The notes under the pieces were generated by a model. The model had not been told where the DNA came from. It saw only the letters and a program-made list of their open reading frames with translations, and searched no databases. From Variovorax saccharolyticus (GTDB lineage Bacteria > Pseudomonadota > Gammaproteobacteria > Burkholderiales > Burkholderiaceae_C): DNA of 64,000 nt. Position numbers and translations under genes: made by a program. This document shows, one piece after another, positions 1 to 8,724 of the stretch (within the stretch, counting starts at the first letter, position 1; each line of letters opens with the position of its first letter). The stretch lies in NCBI RefSeq assembly GCF_030316765.1, contig NZ_JASZYT010000001.1, positions 62,001 through 126,000 on the forward strand, given 5' to 3'.

Positions 1-2
1 GC

Positions 3-2093
3 GAGGCCTGGGTCGACGGGCCGCTGCTCGAATCGCTCGCACTCAAGGTCGGCGACACGCTGATGCTCGGCGATGCCGGGCTGCGCATCGCGCGCGTGAT
101 CACCCTGGAGCCCGACCGGGGAGCCGGCTTCATGAGCTTCGCGCCGCGCGTGATGCTGAACCAGGCCGACATCGCCCGGACCGGGCTGGTGCAGCCGGCC
201 AGCCGCGTCAGCTATCGCTTCGCGGTGGCGGGCGAGGCGGCCGCGGTGAAGCGCTTCAGCGACGAGGTCGATGCAGCGATCAAGAAAGGCGAGTTGCGGG
301 GCGCCCGGCTCGAATCCTTCGAGAGCGGCCGGCCCGAGATGCGCCAGACGCTCGACCGGGCCGAGAAATTCCTCAATCTCGTGGCGCTGCTGGCCGCACT
401 GCTGTCGGCCGTGGCCGTGGCGCTGGCGGCGCGCGGCTTCGCTGCCAGCCACCTCGACGACTGCGCGATGCTGCGCGTGCTGGGCCAGAGCCAGCGCACC
501 ATCGCGGCCGCCTATGCCTTCGAGTTCGCGGTGATCGGCGTGGTCGCCAGCGCGATCGGCGTCGCCATCGGCTATGGCGTGCACTATGTCTTCGTGCTGC
601 TGCTGGCCGGCCTGGTCGAGAGCGCGCTGCCGGCGCCGACCCTGTGGCCGGTGGCTTTCGGCCTCGGCGTCGGCCTCACGCTGCTGTTCGCCTTCGGGCT
701 GCCGCCGGTGCTGCAGCTGGCGAAGGTGCCGCCGTTGCGCGTGATCCGGCGCGATGTCGGCAATCTCAAGCCGGCCTCGATCGCGCTGCTCGGGCTGGGC
801 GTGGCGGGCTTCGCGGCCCTGCTGGTCGCGGCCAGCAGCGACCTCAAGCTCGGCTTGATCGCGGTCGGCGGCTTCGCGGGCGCGGTGGCGGTGTTCGCGC
901 TCCTGAGCTGGCTGGCGGTCTGGGTGCTGCGGCGCAGCGTCAACGAGGCCACCGCACCGCGCTGGCTGGTTTTGGCGACGCGGCAGATCTCGGCCCGCCC
1001 GGCCTACGCGGTGGTGCAGGTGAGCGCGCTGGCGGTCGGCCTGCTGGCCCTGATCCTGCTGGTGCTGCTGCGCACCGACCTCGTGTCGAGCTGGCGCAAG
1101 GCCACGCCGCCCGATGCGCCGAACCGCTTCGTGATCAATGTGATGCCCGACCAGAGCGATGCCTTCCAGAAGAGCCTGCGCGCCAGCGGCGTGCAGAAGT
1201 TCGACTGGTACCCGATGATCCGCGGCCGGCTGGTGGCGATCAACGACAAGCCGGTCTCGCCCGACGACTACAGCGAGGACCGCGCCAAGCGGCTGGTCGA
1301 TCGCGAGTTCAACCTCAGCAACAGCGCCGAGGCGCCGCCGCACAACCTGGTCACCGCCGGCGCCTGGAAGACGGATGCCGCGGGCGAGCTCAGCGTAGAG
1401 GAGGGGCTGGCCCAGACCCTGGGCCTGAAACTCGGCGACAGCCTGCGCTTCGACATCGGCGGCCAGCAGAACGAGGCCCGCATCACCTCGCTGCGCAAGG
1501 TCGACTGGGGATCGATGCATGCCAACTTCTTCGTCATGTACACAGTCGCTTCGCTGGCCGACGTGCCGGTCACCTACATGGGCGCCTTCCGCGCCCCCGA
1601 GGTCAAGGGTTTCGACAACGCGCTGGTGCGCAGCTACCCCAACGTCACGAATGTCGACATGAGCGCCACCATCGGCCAGGTGCAGCGCGTGCTCGACCAG
1701 GTGATCCGGGCGGTCGAATTTCTGTTCGGCTTCACGCTCGCGGCCGGACTGGTGGTGCTGTTCGCCGCCGTCACGGCGACGCGCGAGGAGCGCGCGCGCG
1801 AGTTCGCGGTGATGCGGGCGGTGGGCGCGCGGGCCAGCCTGCTGCGCCAGGTGCAGCGGGCGGAGCTCGCCGGGGTCGGGCTGCTGGCCGGCTTCCTGGC
1901 CAGCATCGTGGCCTCGGTGATCGGCTGGGCGCTGGCGCGCTTCGTGTTCGAGTTCACCTGGACCGCATCCCCCCTGGTGCTGGTCGCCGGCGCGCTCGCG
2001 GGCGCGGTGCTGGCGCTCGCGGCTGGCTGGTGGGGTCTGCGCGAAGTGCTGCGGCGCCCCGTCGTCGCGACCTTGCGGCAAGCGGCCGAGTAA
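3..2093 (+). CDS. FtsX-family ABC transporter permease (YbbP-like), 5' end missing
   Basis: Inner-membrane permease of the FtsX/MacB type, which usually works with a LolD-like ATPase on lipoprotein or envelope substrates. The frame is open from base 3. The ATG at 63 is internal, because the residues before it (GPLLESLALKVGDTL) read as normal periplasmic-domain sequence. Two FtsX blocks are visible. One follows the first periplasmic domain, with hydrophobic stretches about residues 100-250. The other is at the C-terminus, where the segment FAVMRAVGAR is typical of FtsX domains. Between them lie further membrane segments and a large periplasmic domain. The family is about 800-850 residues, so roughly 150 N-terminal residues lie outside the window. 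The cognate ATPase is probably upstream and is not visible. Substrate unknown. Confidence 0.88.
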   Translation, partial: EAWVDGPLLESLALKVGDTLMLGDAGLRIARVITLEPDRGAGFMSFAPRVMLNQADIARTGLVQPASRVSYRFAVAGEAAAVKRFSDEVDAAIKKGELRGARLESFESGRPEMRQTLDRAEKFLNLVALLAALLSAVAVALAARGFAASHLDDCAMLRVLGQSQRTIAAAYAFEFAVIGVVASAIGVAIGYGVHYVFVLLLAGLVESALPAPTLWPVAFGLGVGLTLLFAFGLPPVLQLAKVPPLRVIRRDVGNLKPASIALLGLGVAGFAALLVAASSDLKLGLIAVGGFAGAVAVFALLSWLAVWVLRRSVNEATAPRWLVLATRQISARPAYAVVQVSALAVGLLALILLVLLRTDLVSSWRKATPPDAPNRFVINVMPDQSDAFQKSLRASGVQKFDWYPMIRGRLVAINDKPVSPDDYSEDRAKRLVDREFNLSNSAEAPPHNLVTAGAWKTDAAGELSVEEGLAQTLGLKLGDSLRFDIGGQQNEARITSLRKVDWGSMHANFFVMYTVASLADVPVTYMGAFRAPEVKGFDNALVRSYPNVTNVDMSATIGQVQRVLDQVIRAVEFLFGFTLAAGLVVLFAAVTATREERAREFAVMRAVGARASLLRQVQRAELAGVGLLAGFLASIVASVIGWALARFVFEFTWTASPLVLVAGALAGAVLALAAGWWGLREVLRRPVVATLRQAAE

Positions 2094-2254
2094 GGCGCGC
2101 CCGGAGCGCGGGGCCGCCCCGCCGACGGGCGGCGGATTCTCGGCGCCGGCATCTACCAGCTTCCTCCGAATTTGACGAGCACATTCGCTGCTCGACTTCT
2201 TCGTTTGGATGTTTGATGCCCGATTTGTTGGATTTTTGCGACTCTTTGCCCCTC

Positions 2255-2509
2255 ATGCGCCGCCTTGCGGCCGGGGTTTCCGCCGGACTGGCTGCCTTGC
2301 TGCTCTCGGCCTGCGAGCACCGGGACGACGCGCGCAGCGTCGCGGCGGATTGCGTGCGCAGTCTCTCCACGCTGGCGCCGATCATGGGCGGCCACGGCCG
2401 CACGCCATGCGCGGCGATGCCCCCCGAGGCGGCGCCGGACGGCCCCGCCTTGCGCCTGGCGCGCGCACAGAGTCCCGACAGCCGGGCGCTGCTTGCTTCG
2501 GCGCGCTGA
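2255..2509 (+). CDS. small putative lipoprotein, unknown function
   Basis: Short protein of 84 residues starting MRRLAAGVSAGLAALL and reaching a lipobox (LLLSAC) near residue 20, so it is probably exported and lipidated. The mature part (about 65 residues) has two further cysteines and no recognisable domain. An in-frame ATG at 2216 would add 13 residues, but the signal peptide fits the 2255 start better. It lies between the permease and the BamA-family gene, on the same strand. I do not recognise the family, and with this GC content a chance frame cannot be excluded; the lipobox is the main support. Confidence 0.45.
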   Translation: MRRLAAGVSAGLAALLLSACEHRDDARSVAADCVRSLSTLAPIMGGHGRTPCAAMPPEAAPDGPALRLARAQSPDSRALLASAR

Positions 2510-2572
2510 CGCCTCTCCCGCCCGCTCCCCTCCGACTTTCCGCCGGCCTTCGTGCCGCGCGGCGCCCTGCTC

Positions 2573-4984
2573 ATGAATGTCCTCCTACCCGGCTTGCGCG
2601 CGCGAAGCCTGATCGTCCTTGCGGCGAGCGCGCTGTCGGTCTCCGCCGCCTGGGCCATCGAAGCCTTCACGGTGCGCGATATCCGCGTCGAAGGCCTGCA
2701 GCGGGTCGAACCCGGAACGGTGTTCGCGTCGATTCCGCTGCGCGTGGGCGAGACCTACGACGACGAGCGCGGCGCCACGGCAATCCGCGCGCTGTTCGAA
2801 CTCGGCCTGTTCAAGGACGTGCGCATCGATGTCAGCGGCAATGTGCTGGTGATCATCGTGGAGGAGCGACCGACGATCGCGGAGGTCGAGTTCTACGGCG
2901 TCAAGGAGTTCGACAAGGACGTGCTCAAGAAGGCACTGCGCGAAGTCGGGCTGGCCGAAGGCCGGGCCTACGACAAGGCGCTGGCCGATCGCGCCGAGCA
3001 GGAACTCAAGCGCCAGTACATCGGCCGAAACCTCTACAACGCGCAGATCGTGACGACGGTGACGCCGACCGAACGCAATCGCGCCAACCTGAGTTTCACG
3101 GTCACCGAGGGCGAAGCGGCGCGCATCCGCGAAGTGCATATCGCCGGCAGCAGGGACTTCAGCGAGTCGACCTTGCTGAGCCTGTTCGAGCAGAACGGCG
3201 GCGGCTGGCTCAGCTGGTACACCAAGTCGAATCAGTACTCGCGCGCCAAGCTCAACGCCGACCTCGAGACGCTGCGCTCGTACTACCTGTCGCGCGGCTA
3301 CCTGGAGTTCCGCATCGACTCGACGCAGGTGGCGATCTCGCCCGACCGACAGGATCTCTCGGTGACGGTCAACATCAGCGAAGGCGACAAGTTCGTGGTC
3401 TCCGGCGTCGCGCTGGACGGCAACTACCTGGGCCGGGAGGCAGAGTTCAAGACGCTGGTCGCGATCAGGCCCGGAGAGCCTTACAACGCCGAGCAGGTGA
3501 CGCAGACCACCAAGGCCTTCACCGACTACTTCGGCAGCTTCGGCTATGCCTTCGCGCGCCTGACTGCGCAGCCCGAGATCGACCGCGAGCGCCACCGCGT
3601 CAAGCTGCTGCTGCAGTCGGAGCCGGGACGCCGGGTCTATGTGCGGCGCGTCAGCATCGGCGGCAACAACCGCACCCGCGACGAAGTGATCCGACGCGAG
3701 TTCCGCCAGTTCGAGGCCTCCTGGTACGACGGCGACAAGATCAAGCTGTCGCGGGACCGCATCGACCGGCTGGGCTACTTCACCGATGTCCAGGTCGACA
3801 CGCAGGAGGTGCCGGGCACGCCCGACCAGGTCGACCTGACGGTCGAGGTCAAGGAGAAGCCGACCGGATCGCTGCAGCTGGGCGCGGGCTATTCGACCAC
3901 CGGCATCTCGGTGAACTTCGGCATCACGCAGGAGAACGTGTTCGGTTCGGGCAACTACCTCGGGCTGCAGGTGAGCGGCAGCTCCTACAACAAGTCGATC
4001 TCGCTGACCGCGACCGACCCTTACTTCACGCCGGGCGGCATCTCGCGCAGCATCAGCCTGTTCCACACGGTGACGCGCCCCTACTACGAGGCCGACGGCA
4101 ACTACAAGCTCGCGAGCACCGGCGCCGCGCTCAAGTTCGGCGTGCCTTTCAGCGAGCTGGACACGGTCTACTTCGGGCTCGGGCTGGAGCGCTACCAGTT
4201 CACGCCGGGCAGCAACGGCACCTACACGCTGGTCGACGGATCGTATGTCTACACCGCGACGCCGCAGGCCTACCTCGACTACTTCCAGTGCACGGGCACG
4301 GTGCCGAGCATCGTCTGTGCCCAGGGCAGCCTGCTCGGCGTGCCGCTGACCGCCGCCTGGTCGCGCGACGATCGCGACAGCGGCCTGGTGCCCAGCCGCG
4401 GCCGCCTCCAGACCGCCAGCATGGAGCTGGGGCTGAGCTCCGAGCTGCGCTACCTCCGAAGCCAATACCAGGTTCAGCAGTACATCCCGCTGAGCAAGCA
4501 GTACACGCTGGCACTGAATGCGGAACTGGGCTACGCGCGCGCGCTGGACGGCGGCAGCTTTCCGATCTTCAAGAACTTCTATGCCGGCGGCCTGGGGTCG
4601 ATCCGCGGCTTCGAGTCCGGCTCCCTGGGACCGCGCGATGCGGTCACCGACGGCGCGCTCGGCGGCACCCGCAAGGCGGTGGTCAACGCCGAGTTCAGCA
4701 CGCCGTTCCCCGGGGCGGGCAACGACCGCACGCTGCGGCTCTACGGCTTCGTCGATGCGGGCAATGTCTTCGCCGAGCGCGGCGCGGGCCTGAGCGATGC
4801 GCAGTGGAAGGCGCAGAACGGCATCCGCGCCTCGGCCGGCCTGGGCATCGGCTGGATCTCGCCGCTGGGCCCGCTGCGCCTGGCCTATGCGCTGCCGCTC
4901 AAGTACCAGAAGCTGGACGAGGCCAACGGCATCGCGGCGGACCGCCTGCAGCGGCTCCAGTTCCAGATCGGAAGCTCCTTCTGA
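2573..4984 (+). CDS. BamA-family outer membrane protein assembly factor (probable paralogue)
   Basis: Omp85-superfamily outer-membrane barrel of about 803 residues. A signal peptide ends near SVSAAWA. Then come about five POTRA domains (residues roughly 25-420, starting FTVRDIRVEGLQRVEPGTVF) and a 16-strand type barrel containing the GGLGSIRGFE segment of loop 6, whose RGF motif is the Omp85 hallmark. The last residue is Phe (FQIGSSF), the usual sorting signal. An ATG at 2552 is possible but puts seven extra residues before the signal peptide. Neighbours are a small lipoprotein and a dioxygenase, not the rseP-bamA-skp-lpxD set that carries the housekeeping bamA, so this may be a second copy. 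TamA is less likely, since the N-terminus carries five rather than three POTRA repeats. Confidence 0.88.
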   Translation: MNVLLPGLRARSLIVLAASALSVSAAWAIEAFTVRDIRVEGLQRVEPGTVFASIPLRVGETYDDERGATAIRALFELGLFKDVRIDVSGNVLVIIVEERPTIAEVEFYGVKEFDKDVLKKALREVGLAEGRAYDKALADRAEQELKRQYIGRNLYNAQIVTTVTPTERNRANLSFTVTEGEAARIREVHIAGSRDFSESTLLSLFEQNGGGWLSWYTKSNQYSRAKLNADLETLRSYYLSRGYLEFRIDSTQVAISPDRQDLSVTVNISEGDKFVVSGVALDGNYLGREAEFKTLVAIRPGEPYNAEQVTQTTKAFTDYFGSFGYAFARLTAQPEIDRERHRVKLLLQSEPGRRVYVRRVSIGGNNRTRDEVIRREFRQFEASWYDGDKIKLSRDRIDRLGYFTDVQVDTQEVPGTPDQVDLTVEVKEKPTGSLQLGAGYSTTGISVNFGITQENVFGSGNYLGLQVSGSSYNKSISLTATDPYFTPGGISRSISLFHTVTRPYYEADGNYKLASTGAALKFGVPFSELDTVYFGLGLERYQFTPGSNGTYTLVDGSYVYTATPQAYLDYFQCTGTVPSIVCAQGSLLGVPLTAAWSRDDRDSGLVPSRGRLQTASMELGLSSELRYLRSQYQVQQYIPLSKQYTLALNAELGYARALDGGSFPIFKNFYAGGLGSIRGFESGSLGPRDAVTDGALGGTRKAVVNAEFSTPFPGAGNDRTLRLYGFVDAGNVFAERGAGLSDAQWKAQNGIRASAGLGIGWISPLGPLRLAYALPLKYQKLDEANGIAADRLQRLQFQIGSSF

Positions 4985-4993
4985 CAGGGCGGT

Positions 4994-6013
4994 TCACAGC
5001 ACCTCGTCGCGCAACTGCGGGAACACCTTCGACACCTTCGCCAGCAGGTAGTCGCCGTAGCGGCCGCTGAAGGCATGGACGTTGGCGCGGTCCCAGCGCT
5101 CGGCGCTGTCGTCCGTGGCGGCGCCGTCCAGCCCTTCGATGCGCCGGACCCGGGCTTCGAAATTCGGATCGAAGAACAGCGGGAAGGACAGCCGGTCGCG
5201 GCCCGAGGTGTTGCGCGTCACGCGGTGCGGGGTCGACTTGTAGAGCCCGCCGGTCATGCGGTCGAGCATGTCGCCGATGTTGCAGACGAAGGACTGCGCG
5301 ACGGGCGGCGCCTCGATCCAGCCGCCGGGCGTGCGCACCTGCAGCCCACCCACGTCGTCCTGGCGCAGGATCGTGAGCAGGCCGTAGTCGGTGTGTTCGC
5401 CGACGCCCCAGTGCACGTCCATGCCCTCGGGCACCGGCTGCGTCGGGTAGTTGAAGATGCGGAACAGGATCAGGGGATCGGCCGTGTAGCGCTCGGCGAA
5501 ATAGGCGGCCGGCAGGCCCAGGCTCAGCGCGATGCCTTCCATCAGGCGGTGGCCGAGCCGCGTGACGGCGTCCATGTAGGCCAGCACCGTGGCGCGGAAG
5601 CCCTCGATGTCGGGGAACAGGTTGGGCCCGTGCACCGGCGTGCCGGCGCGCACCAGCGGATGGTCCGCGGGCAGTTCGGTGCCGAGATAGAGGCCTTCCT
5701 TCCAGTCGGGCCGGCCGGAGGTGAGTTCGCCGCCGAGCGGGAAGTAGCCGCGCCAGGCCCGGCCGCCGAGCGCCATGCGCCAGCGCATCTTGGTCGGCTC
5801 GTCGAGCGCGAAGAAGCGGCGGCTCAGGTCCTCGAGGCGCTGCACCAGTGCCGGGTCGACGCCGTGGCCGGTGACGTAGAAGAAGCCGTGGGCCCGGCAG
5901 GCGGCGCCGATCTGTGCGGCCACCCGTTCGCGCCCGGCGCCGTCGGCGACCAGGGCCGAGACGTCGATGACGGGCAGGCTTTCGCTGGGGGAGGAGGGGG
6001 TTGAATCGGCCAT
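4994..6013 (-). CDS. isopenicillin N synthase-like 2-oxoglutarate/Fe(II) dioxygenase
   Basis: Cytosolic non-haem iron oxygenase of 339 residues, the usual length for the IPNS-like group. The N-terminal DIOX_N domain begins LPVIDVSAL and includes the [11 protein letters not shown] segment (about residues 45-55). The C-terminal double-stranded beta-helix carries the iron ligands: His and Asp in GEHTDYG, His in STPHRV, followed by the arginine of DRLSFPLFF that binds the co-substrate carboxylate. Family members oxidise very different small molecules, so the substrate cannot be named. It ends 9 bp from the converging BamA-family gene and starts 30 bp from the divergent truncated haemoglobin gene. 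Confidence 0.88.
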   Translation of the reverse strand: MADSTPSSPSESLPVIDVSALVADGAGRERVAAQIGAACRAHGFFYVTGHGVDPALVQRLEDLSRRFFALDEPTKMRWRMALGGRAWRGYFPLGGELTSGRPDWKEGLYLGTELPADHPLVRAGTPVHGPNLFPDIEGFRATVLAYMDAVTRLGHRLMEGIALSLGLPAAYFAERYTADPLILFRIFNYPTQPVPEGMDVHWGVGEHTDYGLLTILRQDDVGGLQVRTPGGWIEAPPVAQSFVCNIGDMLDRMTGGLYKSTPHRVTRNTSGRDRLSFPLFFDPNFEARVRRIEGLDGAATDDSAERWDRANVHAFSGRYGDYLLAKVSKVFPQLRDEVL

Positions 6014-6043
6014 GGCTGCGATGGTGCCTCAAGTCTTGGGACA

Positions 6044-6466
6044 ATGGCGTCCATGCAAATCCAGGACAAACCGCCTTTCGACACCCCTTTCGAATGGATC
6101 GGCGGCGAAGCCGCGGTCCACGCGCTGGTCGAGCGCTTCTACGACCTCATGGACCTCGAGCCGGCCTATGCGCAACTGCGCGCGGTGCACGGCAGCTCGC
6201 TCGACAACGCGCGCCAGCGCCTGTTCTGGTTCCTCTGCGGCTGGCTCGGCGGGCCGCAGCACTACACCGACCGCTTCGGCCATCCGATGCTGCGCGCGCG
6301 GCATCTGCCGCAGAGCATCGGCGGCCACAGCATCGGGATCCGCGAGCGCGACGAGTGGCTGGCCTGCATGGACCAGGCGATGGGCGAGACCGGCGTGCCG
6401 GAAGACTTGCGCGAGCGCCTGCGCGGGTCGTTCTTCCAGACGGCTGACTGGATGCGGAACCGCTAG
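6044..6466 (+). CDS. group II truncated haemoglobin
   Basis: Small haem protein of 140 residues of the 2-over-2 globin class II, thought to bind or detoxify O2/NO or to supply oxygen to oxygenases. Visible class II signs: the B10 tyrosine in ERFYDLMD, the proximal F8 histidine in HPMLRARHLPQSIG, and the G8 tryptophan in DEWLACM. A second ATG at 6053 is an equally good start. It is divergent from the iron dioxygenase gene with only 30 bp between start codons, so their promoters must overlap or lie inside the neighbour. The LysR gene starts 8 bp after its stop and may be co-transcribed. Confidence 0.92.
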   Translation: MASMQIQDKPPFDTPFEWIGGEAAVHALVERFYDLMDLEPAYAQLRAVHGSSLDNARQRLFWFLCGWLGGPQHYTDRFGHPMLRARHLPQSIGGHSIGIRERDEWLACMDQAMGETGVPEDLRERLRGSFFQTADWMRNR

Positions 6467-6474
6467 ACACCGGC

Positions 6475-7392
6475 ATGCAGGAGCTCTTCGATTCGCGGCG
6501 GGTGCATTACTTCCAGCAGATCGTCGCCAGCGGGTCGGTGCGCGCCGCCGCCGAGCAGCTCGGCGTCGAGCCTTCGGCCGTGAGCCGGGCGGTTGCGCTG
6601 CTCGAGAAGGAATGCGGCATGAGCTTGCTGGAGCGTCGCGGCCGCGGCGTCGTGCCGACCGATGCCGGCCGGCTGCTGGCCACCTACGCGCGGCGCCAGC
6701 TCGACGTGCAGGCGACCTTCTATGCCGAGGTCGACAACCTGCGCCATGCCAGCCGGGGCCATGTCGACATGGTGCTGGGCGAGGGCATGCTGGACCTGTT
6801 CTTCGAGCCGCTGATCGCCGACTTCGTGCGCGGCCATCCGCAGGTCACGCTGGCCGTGCACGTCGCCAGCACCGCGGGCAGCGTCGATCTCATCCTCGAG
6901 GACCGGGCGCACATCGGACTGGTCTTCCAGCCGCCGCACGACGTCCGCCTGCGTTCGCACCGCAGCATGCCATCGGCGCCGATCCAGGCCATCGTGCATC
7001 GCAGCCATCCCCTGGCGCGCATCGGGCGGCCATTGCAGCTCAGCGACCTGCTGGACTACCCGGGCGCCGCGATGATGGACAGCTTCGGCGTGCGCCAGCA
7101 CGTGCAGGCCGCGGAGGTCAGCGAGCAGGTGCAGCTGCGCAACGTGGTCACGACCAGTTCCTTCAAGCTGCTGTGGCAGTTCGCCGAGGCCGGCCTGGGC
7201 TATGCGCTGACCACGGCGAGCGCGCCCTACACCTCGCGGATCGGCATGCCGGACGTGGTCGCGCTGCCGATGGCGAACCCCATCCTGAACCGCGGAAGCA
7301 CGCATGTGATGACCCGCGCGGGCCGGCATCTGTCGCCGGCAGTCAATGCGTTGCTGGCGCATCTGGTCGAGGGGCTCGAGTCGCGACGCTGA
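6475..7392 (+). CDS. LysR-family transcriptional regulator
   Basis: Regulator of 305 residues with an N-terminal winged helix-turn-helix (residues about 8-68; helix AAEQLGVEPSAVSRAVALLEK) and a periplasmic-binding-like effector domain from about residue 95. It sits 8 bp after the haemoglobin gene and 81 bp before the M20 amidohydrolase and Bug binding-protein genes, all on one strand. It therefore probably controls the latter two. This is a less common layout than the divergent one usual for LysR genes. Effector unknown. Confidence 0.92.
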   Translation: MQELFDSRRVHYFQQIVASGSVRAAAEQLGVEPSAVSRAVALLEKECGMSLLERRGRGVVPTDAGRLLATYARRQLDVQATFYAEVDNLRHASRGHVDMVLGEGMLDLFFEPLIADFVRGHPQVTLAVHVASTAGSVDLILEDRAHIGLVFQPPHDVRLRSHRSMPSAPIQAIVHRSHPLARIGRPLQLSDLLDYPGAAMMDSFGVRQHVQAAEVSEQVQLRNVVTTSSFKLLWQFAEAGLGYALTTASAPYTSRIGMPDVVALPMANPILNRGSTHVMTRAGRHLSPAVNALLAHLVEGLESRR

Positions 7393-7473
7393 GGCAATGT
7401 TGCCTTTTCGGCAACGATTCTGCGTCGCAAGCGACATTGATCGCCAGGTCGCCGGTGTCGAGAATTCCGGCCC

Positions 7474-8664
7474 ATGCCTTGCTCGACGCCTCGGACCTCG
7501 GAAGAACTGCTCGCGGACATCCGCCGGATCGCACCGGAACTGGTGCAGCTGCGGCGGCAGATCCACGCCCATCCCGAACTGGCCTTCGAAGAGGTCAGGA
7601 CCAGCAATCTGGTGGCCGAGAAGCTGGTCGAATGGGGCTACGAGGTCGAACGCGGCATTGCCGGAACCGGACTGGTCGGCCAGCTTCGCAAGGGCCGCGG
7701 CGAACGGCGGCTGGGCCTGCGCGCCGACATGGACGCGCTGCCGATCGTCGAGCGCACCGGGCTGCCGTACAGCAGCACCGTGCACGGCAAGATGCACGCC
7801 TGCGGCCATGACGGCCACACGGCGATCCTGTTGTGCGCGGCGAAGTACCTGGCCAGCCATGGCGGGTTCGACGGCACGCTGAACCTGATCTTCCAGCCGG
7901 CCGAAGAGAACGAGGGCGGCGCCCTGCGCATGATCGACGAGGGCCTCTTCGAGCGCTACCCCTGCGACAGCATCTATGCGCTGCACAACGCGCCGGGCCT
8001 GCCGGTGGGGCACATGGCGATGAGCGCCGGGCCCGCGATGGCCTCCTTCGACCGTGTCACCATCGAACTCACGGGCGTGAGCGCCCATGGGGCAATGCCG
8101 CACCACGGCGTCGATCCGATGCAATGCGCCGCGAGCATCGTGCTGGGCCTGCAGAGCCTGGTGTCCCGCGAGGTCGACGCCCAGCGCGCCGCGGTCATCA
8201 CCGTGGGCTCGGTCCAGAGCGGGGATGTGTTCAACATCGTGCCCGAACGCGCCCTGATCAAGATCGGCGTCCGCGCGCTGGAACCCGGGGTGCGGGCGCA
8301 GATCGAGCGCCGCATCAAGGGCTTCGTGCAGGCCCAGGCCGAGAGCTACGGGCTGGGCTGCCGCATCGACTACGTGAACAAGTATCCGGTGCTGGTCAAC
8401 GAGGCCGAGCACACGGCTTTCGCCCGCCAGGTGGCCATCGACCTGCTCGGCGACCACAGGGTCTCGGAACGCGAACCGACCATGGGCAGCGAAGACTTCG
8501 CCTGCATGCTGCAAAAGGTGCCGGGCGCCTATGTGCGGCTGGGCAACGGCGTCGGCGCCGACGGCGGCTGCATGGTCCACAACCCGGGCTACGACTTCAA
8601 CGACGAAGCCCTGCCGGTTGGCGCGGCCTACTGGGTCCGGCTGGTGCACGCCGCGCTGACCTGA
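7474..8664 (+). CDS. M20 family amidohydrolase (hippurate hydrolase/N-acyl amino acid amidohydrolase type)
   Basis: Cytosolic zinc hydrolase of 396 residues, normal for the M20D/AbgA-HipO group, which cuts N-acyl or N-aroyl amino acids. Metal-site motifs are in place: HAHPELAFEE, ADMDALPI, the MHACGHDGHTA block with its conserved Cys and His, PAEENEGGA, and a late His in GGCMVHNPGYDF. The dimerisation domain lies about residues 190-300. It is followed after 60 bp by a Bug-type binding protein gene, so the pair may import and split a conjugated organic acid. The exact substrate is not readable from the sequence. Confidence 0.92.
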   Translation: MPCSTPRTSEELLADIRRIAPELVQLRRQIHAHPELAFEEVRTSNLVAEKLVEWGYEVERGIAGTGLVGQLRKGRGERRLGLRADMDALPIVERTGLPYSSTVHGKMHACGHDGHTAILLCAAKYLASHGGFDGTLNLIFQPAEENEGGALRMIDEGLFERYPCDSIYALHNAPGLPVGHMAMSAGPAMASFDRVTIELTGVSAHGAMPHHGVDPMQCAASIVLGLQSLVSREVDAQRAAVITVGSVQSGDVFNIVPERALIKIGVRALEPGVRAQIERRIKGFVQAQAESYGLGCRIDYVNKYPVLVNEAEHTAFARQVAIDLLGDHRVSEREPTMGSEDFACMLQKVPGAYVRLGNGVGADGGCMVHNPGYDFNDEALPVGAAYWVRLVHAALT

Positions 8665-8724
8665 GCGGCGGCGCCAGCCCGAAGGCGGCCAAGAGAAGAC
8701 AGACATCCAAGGAGACAAGCACCC

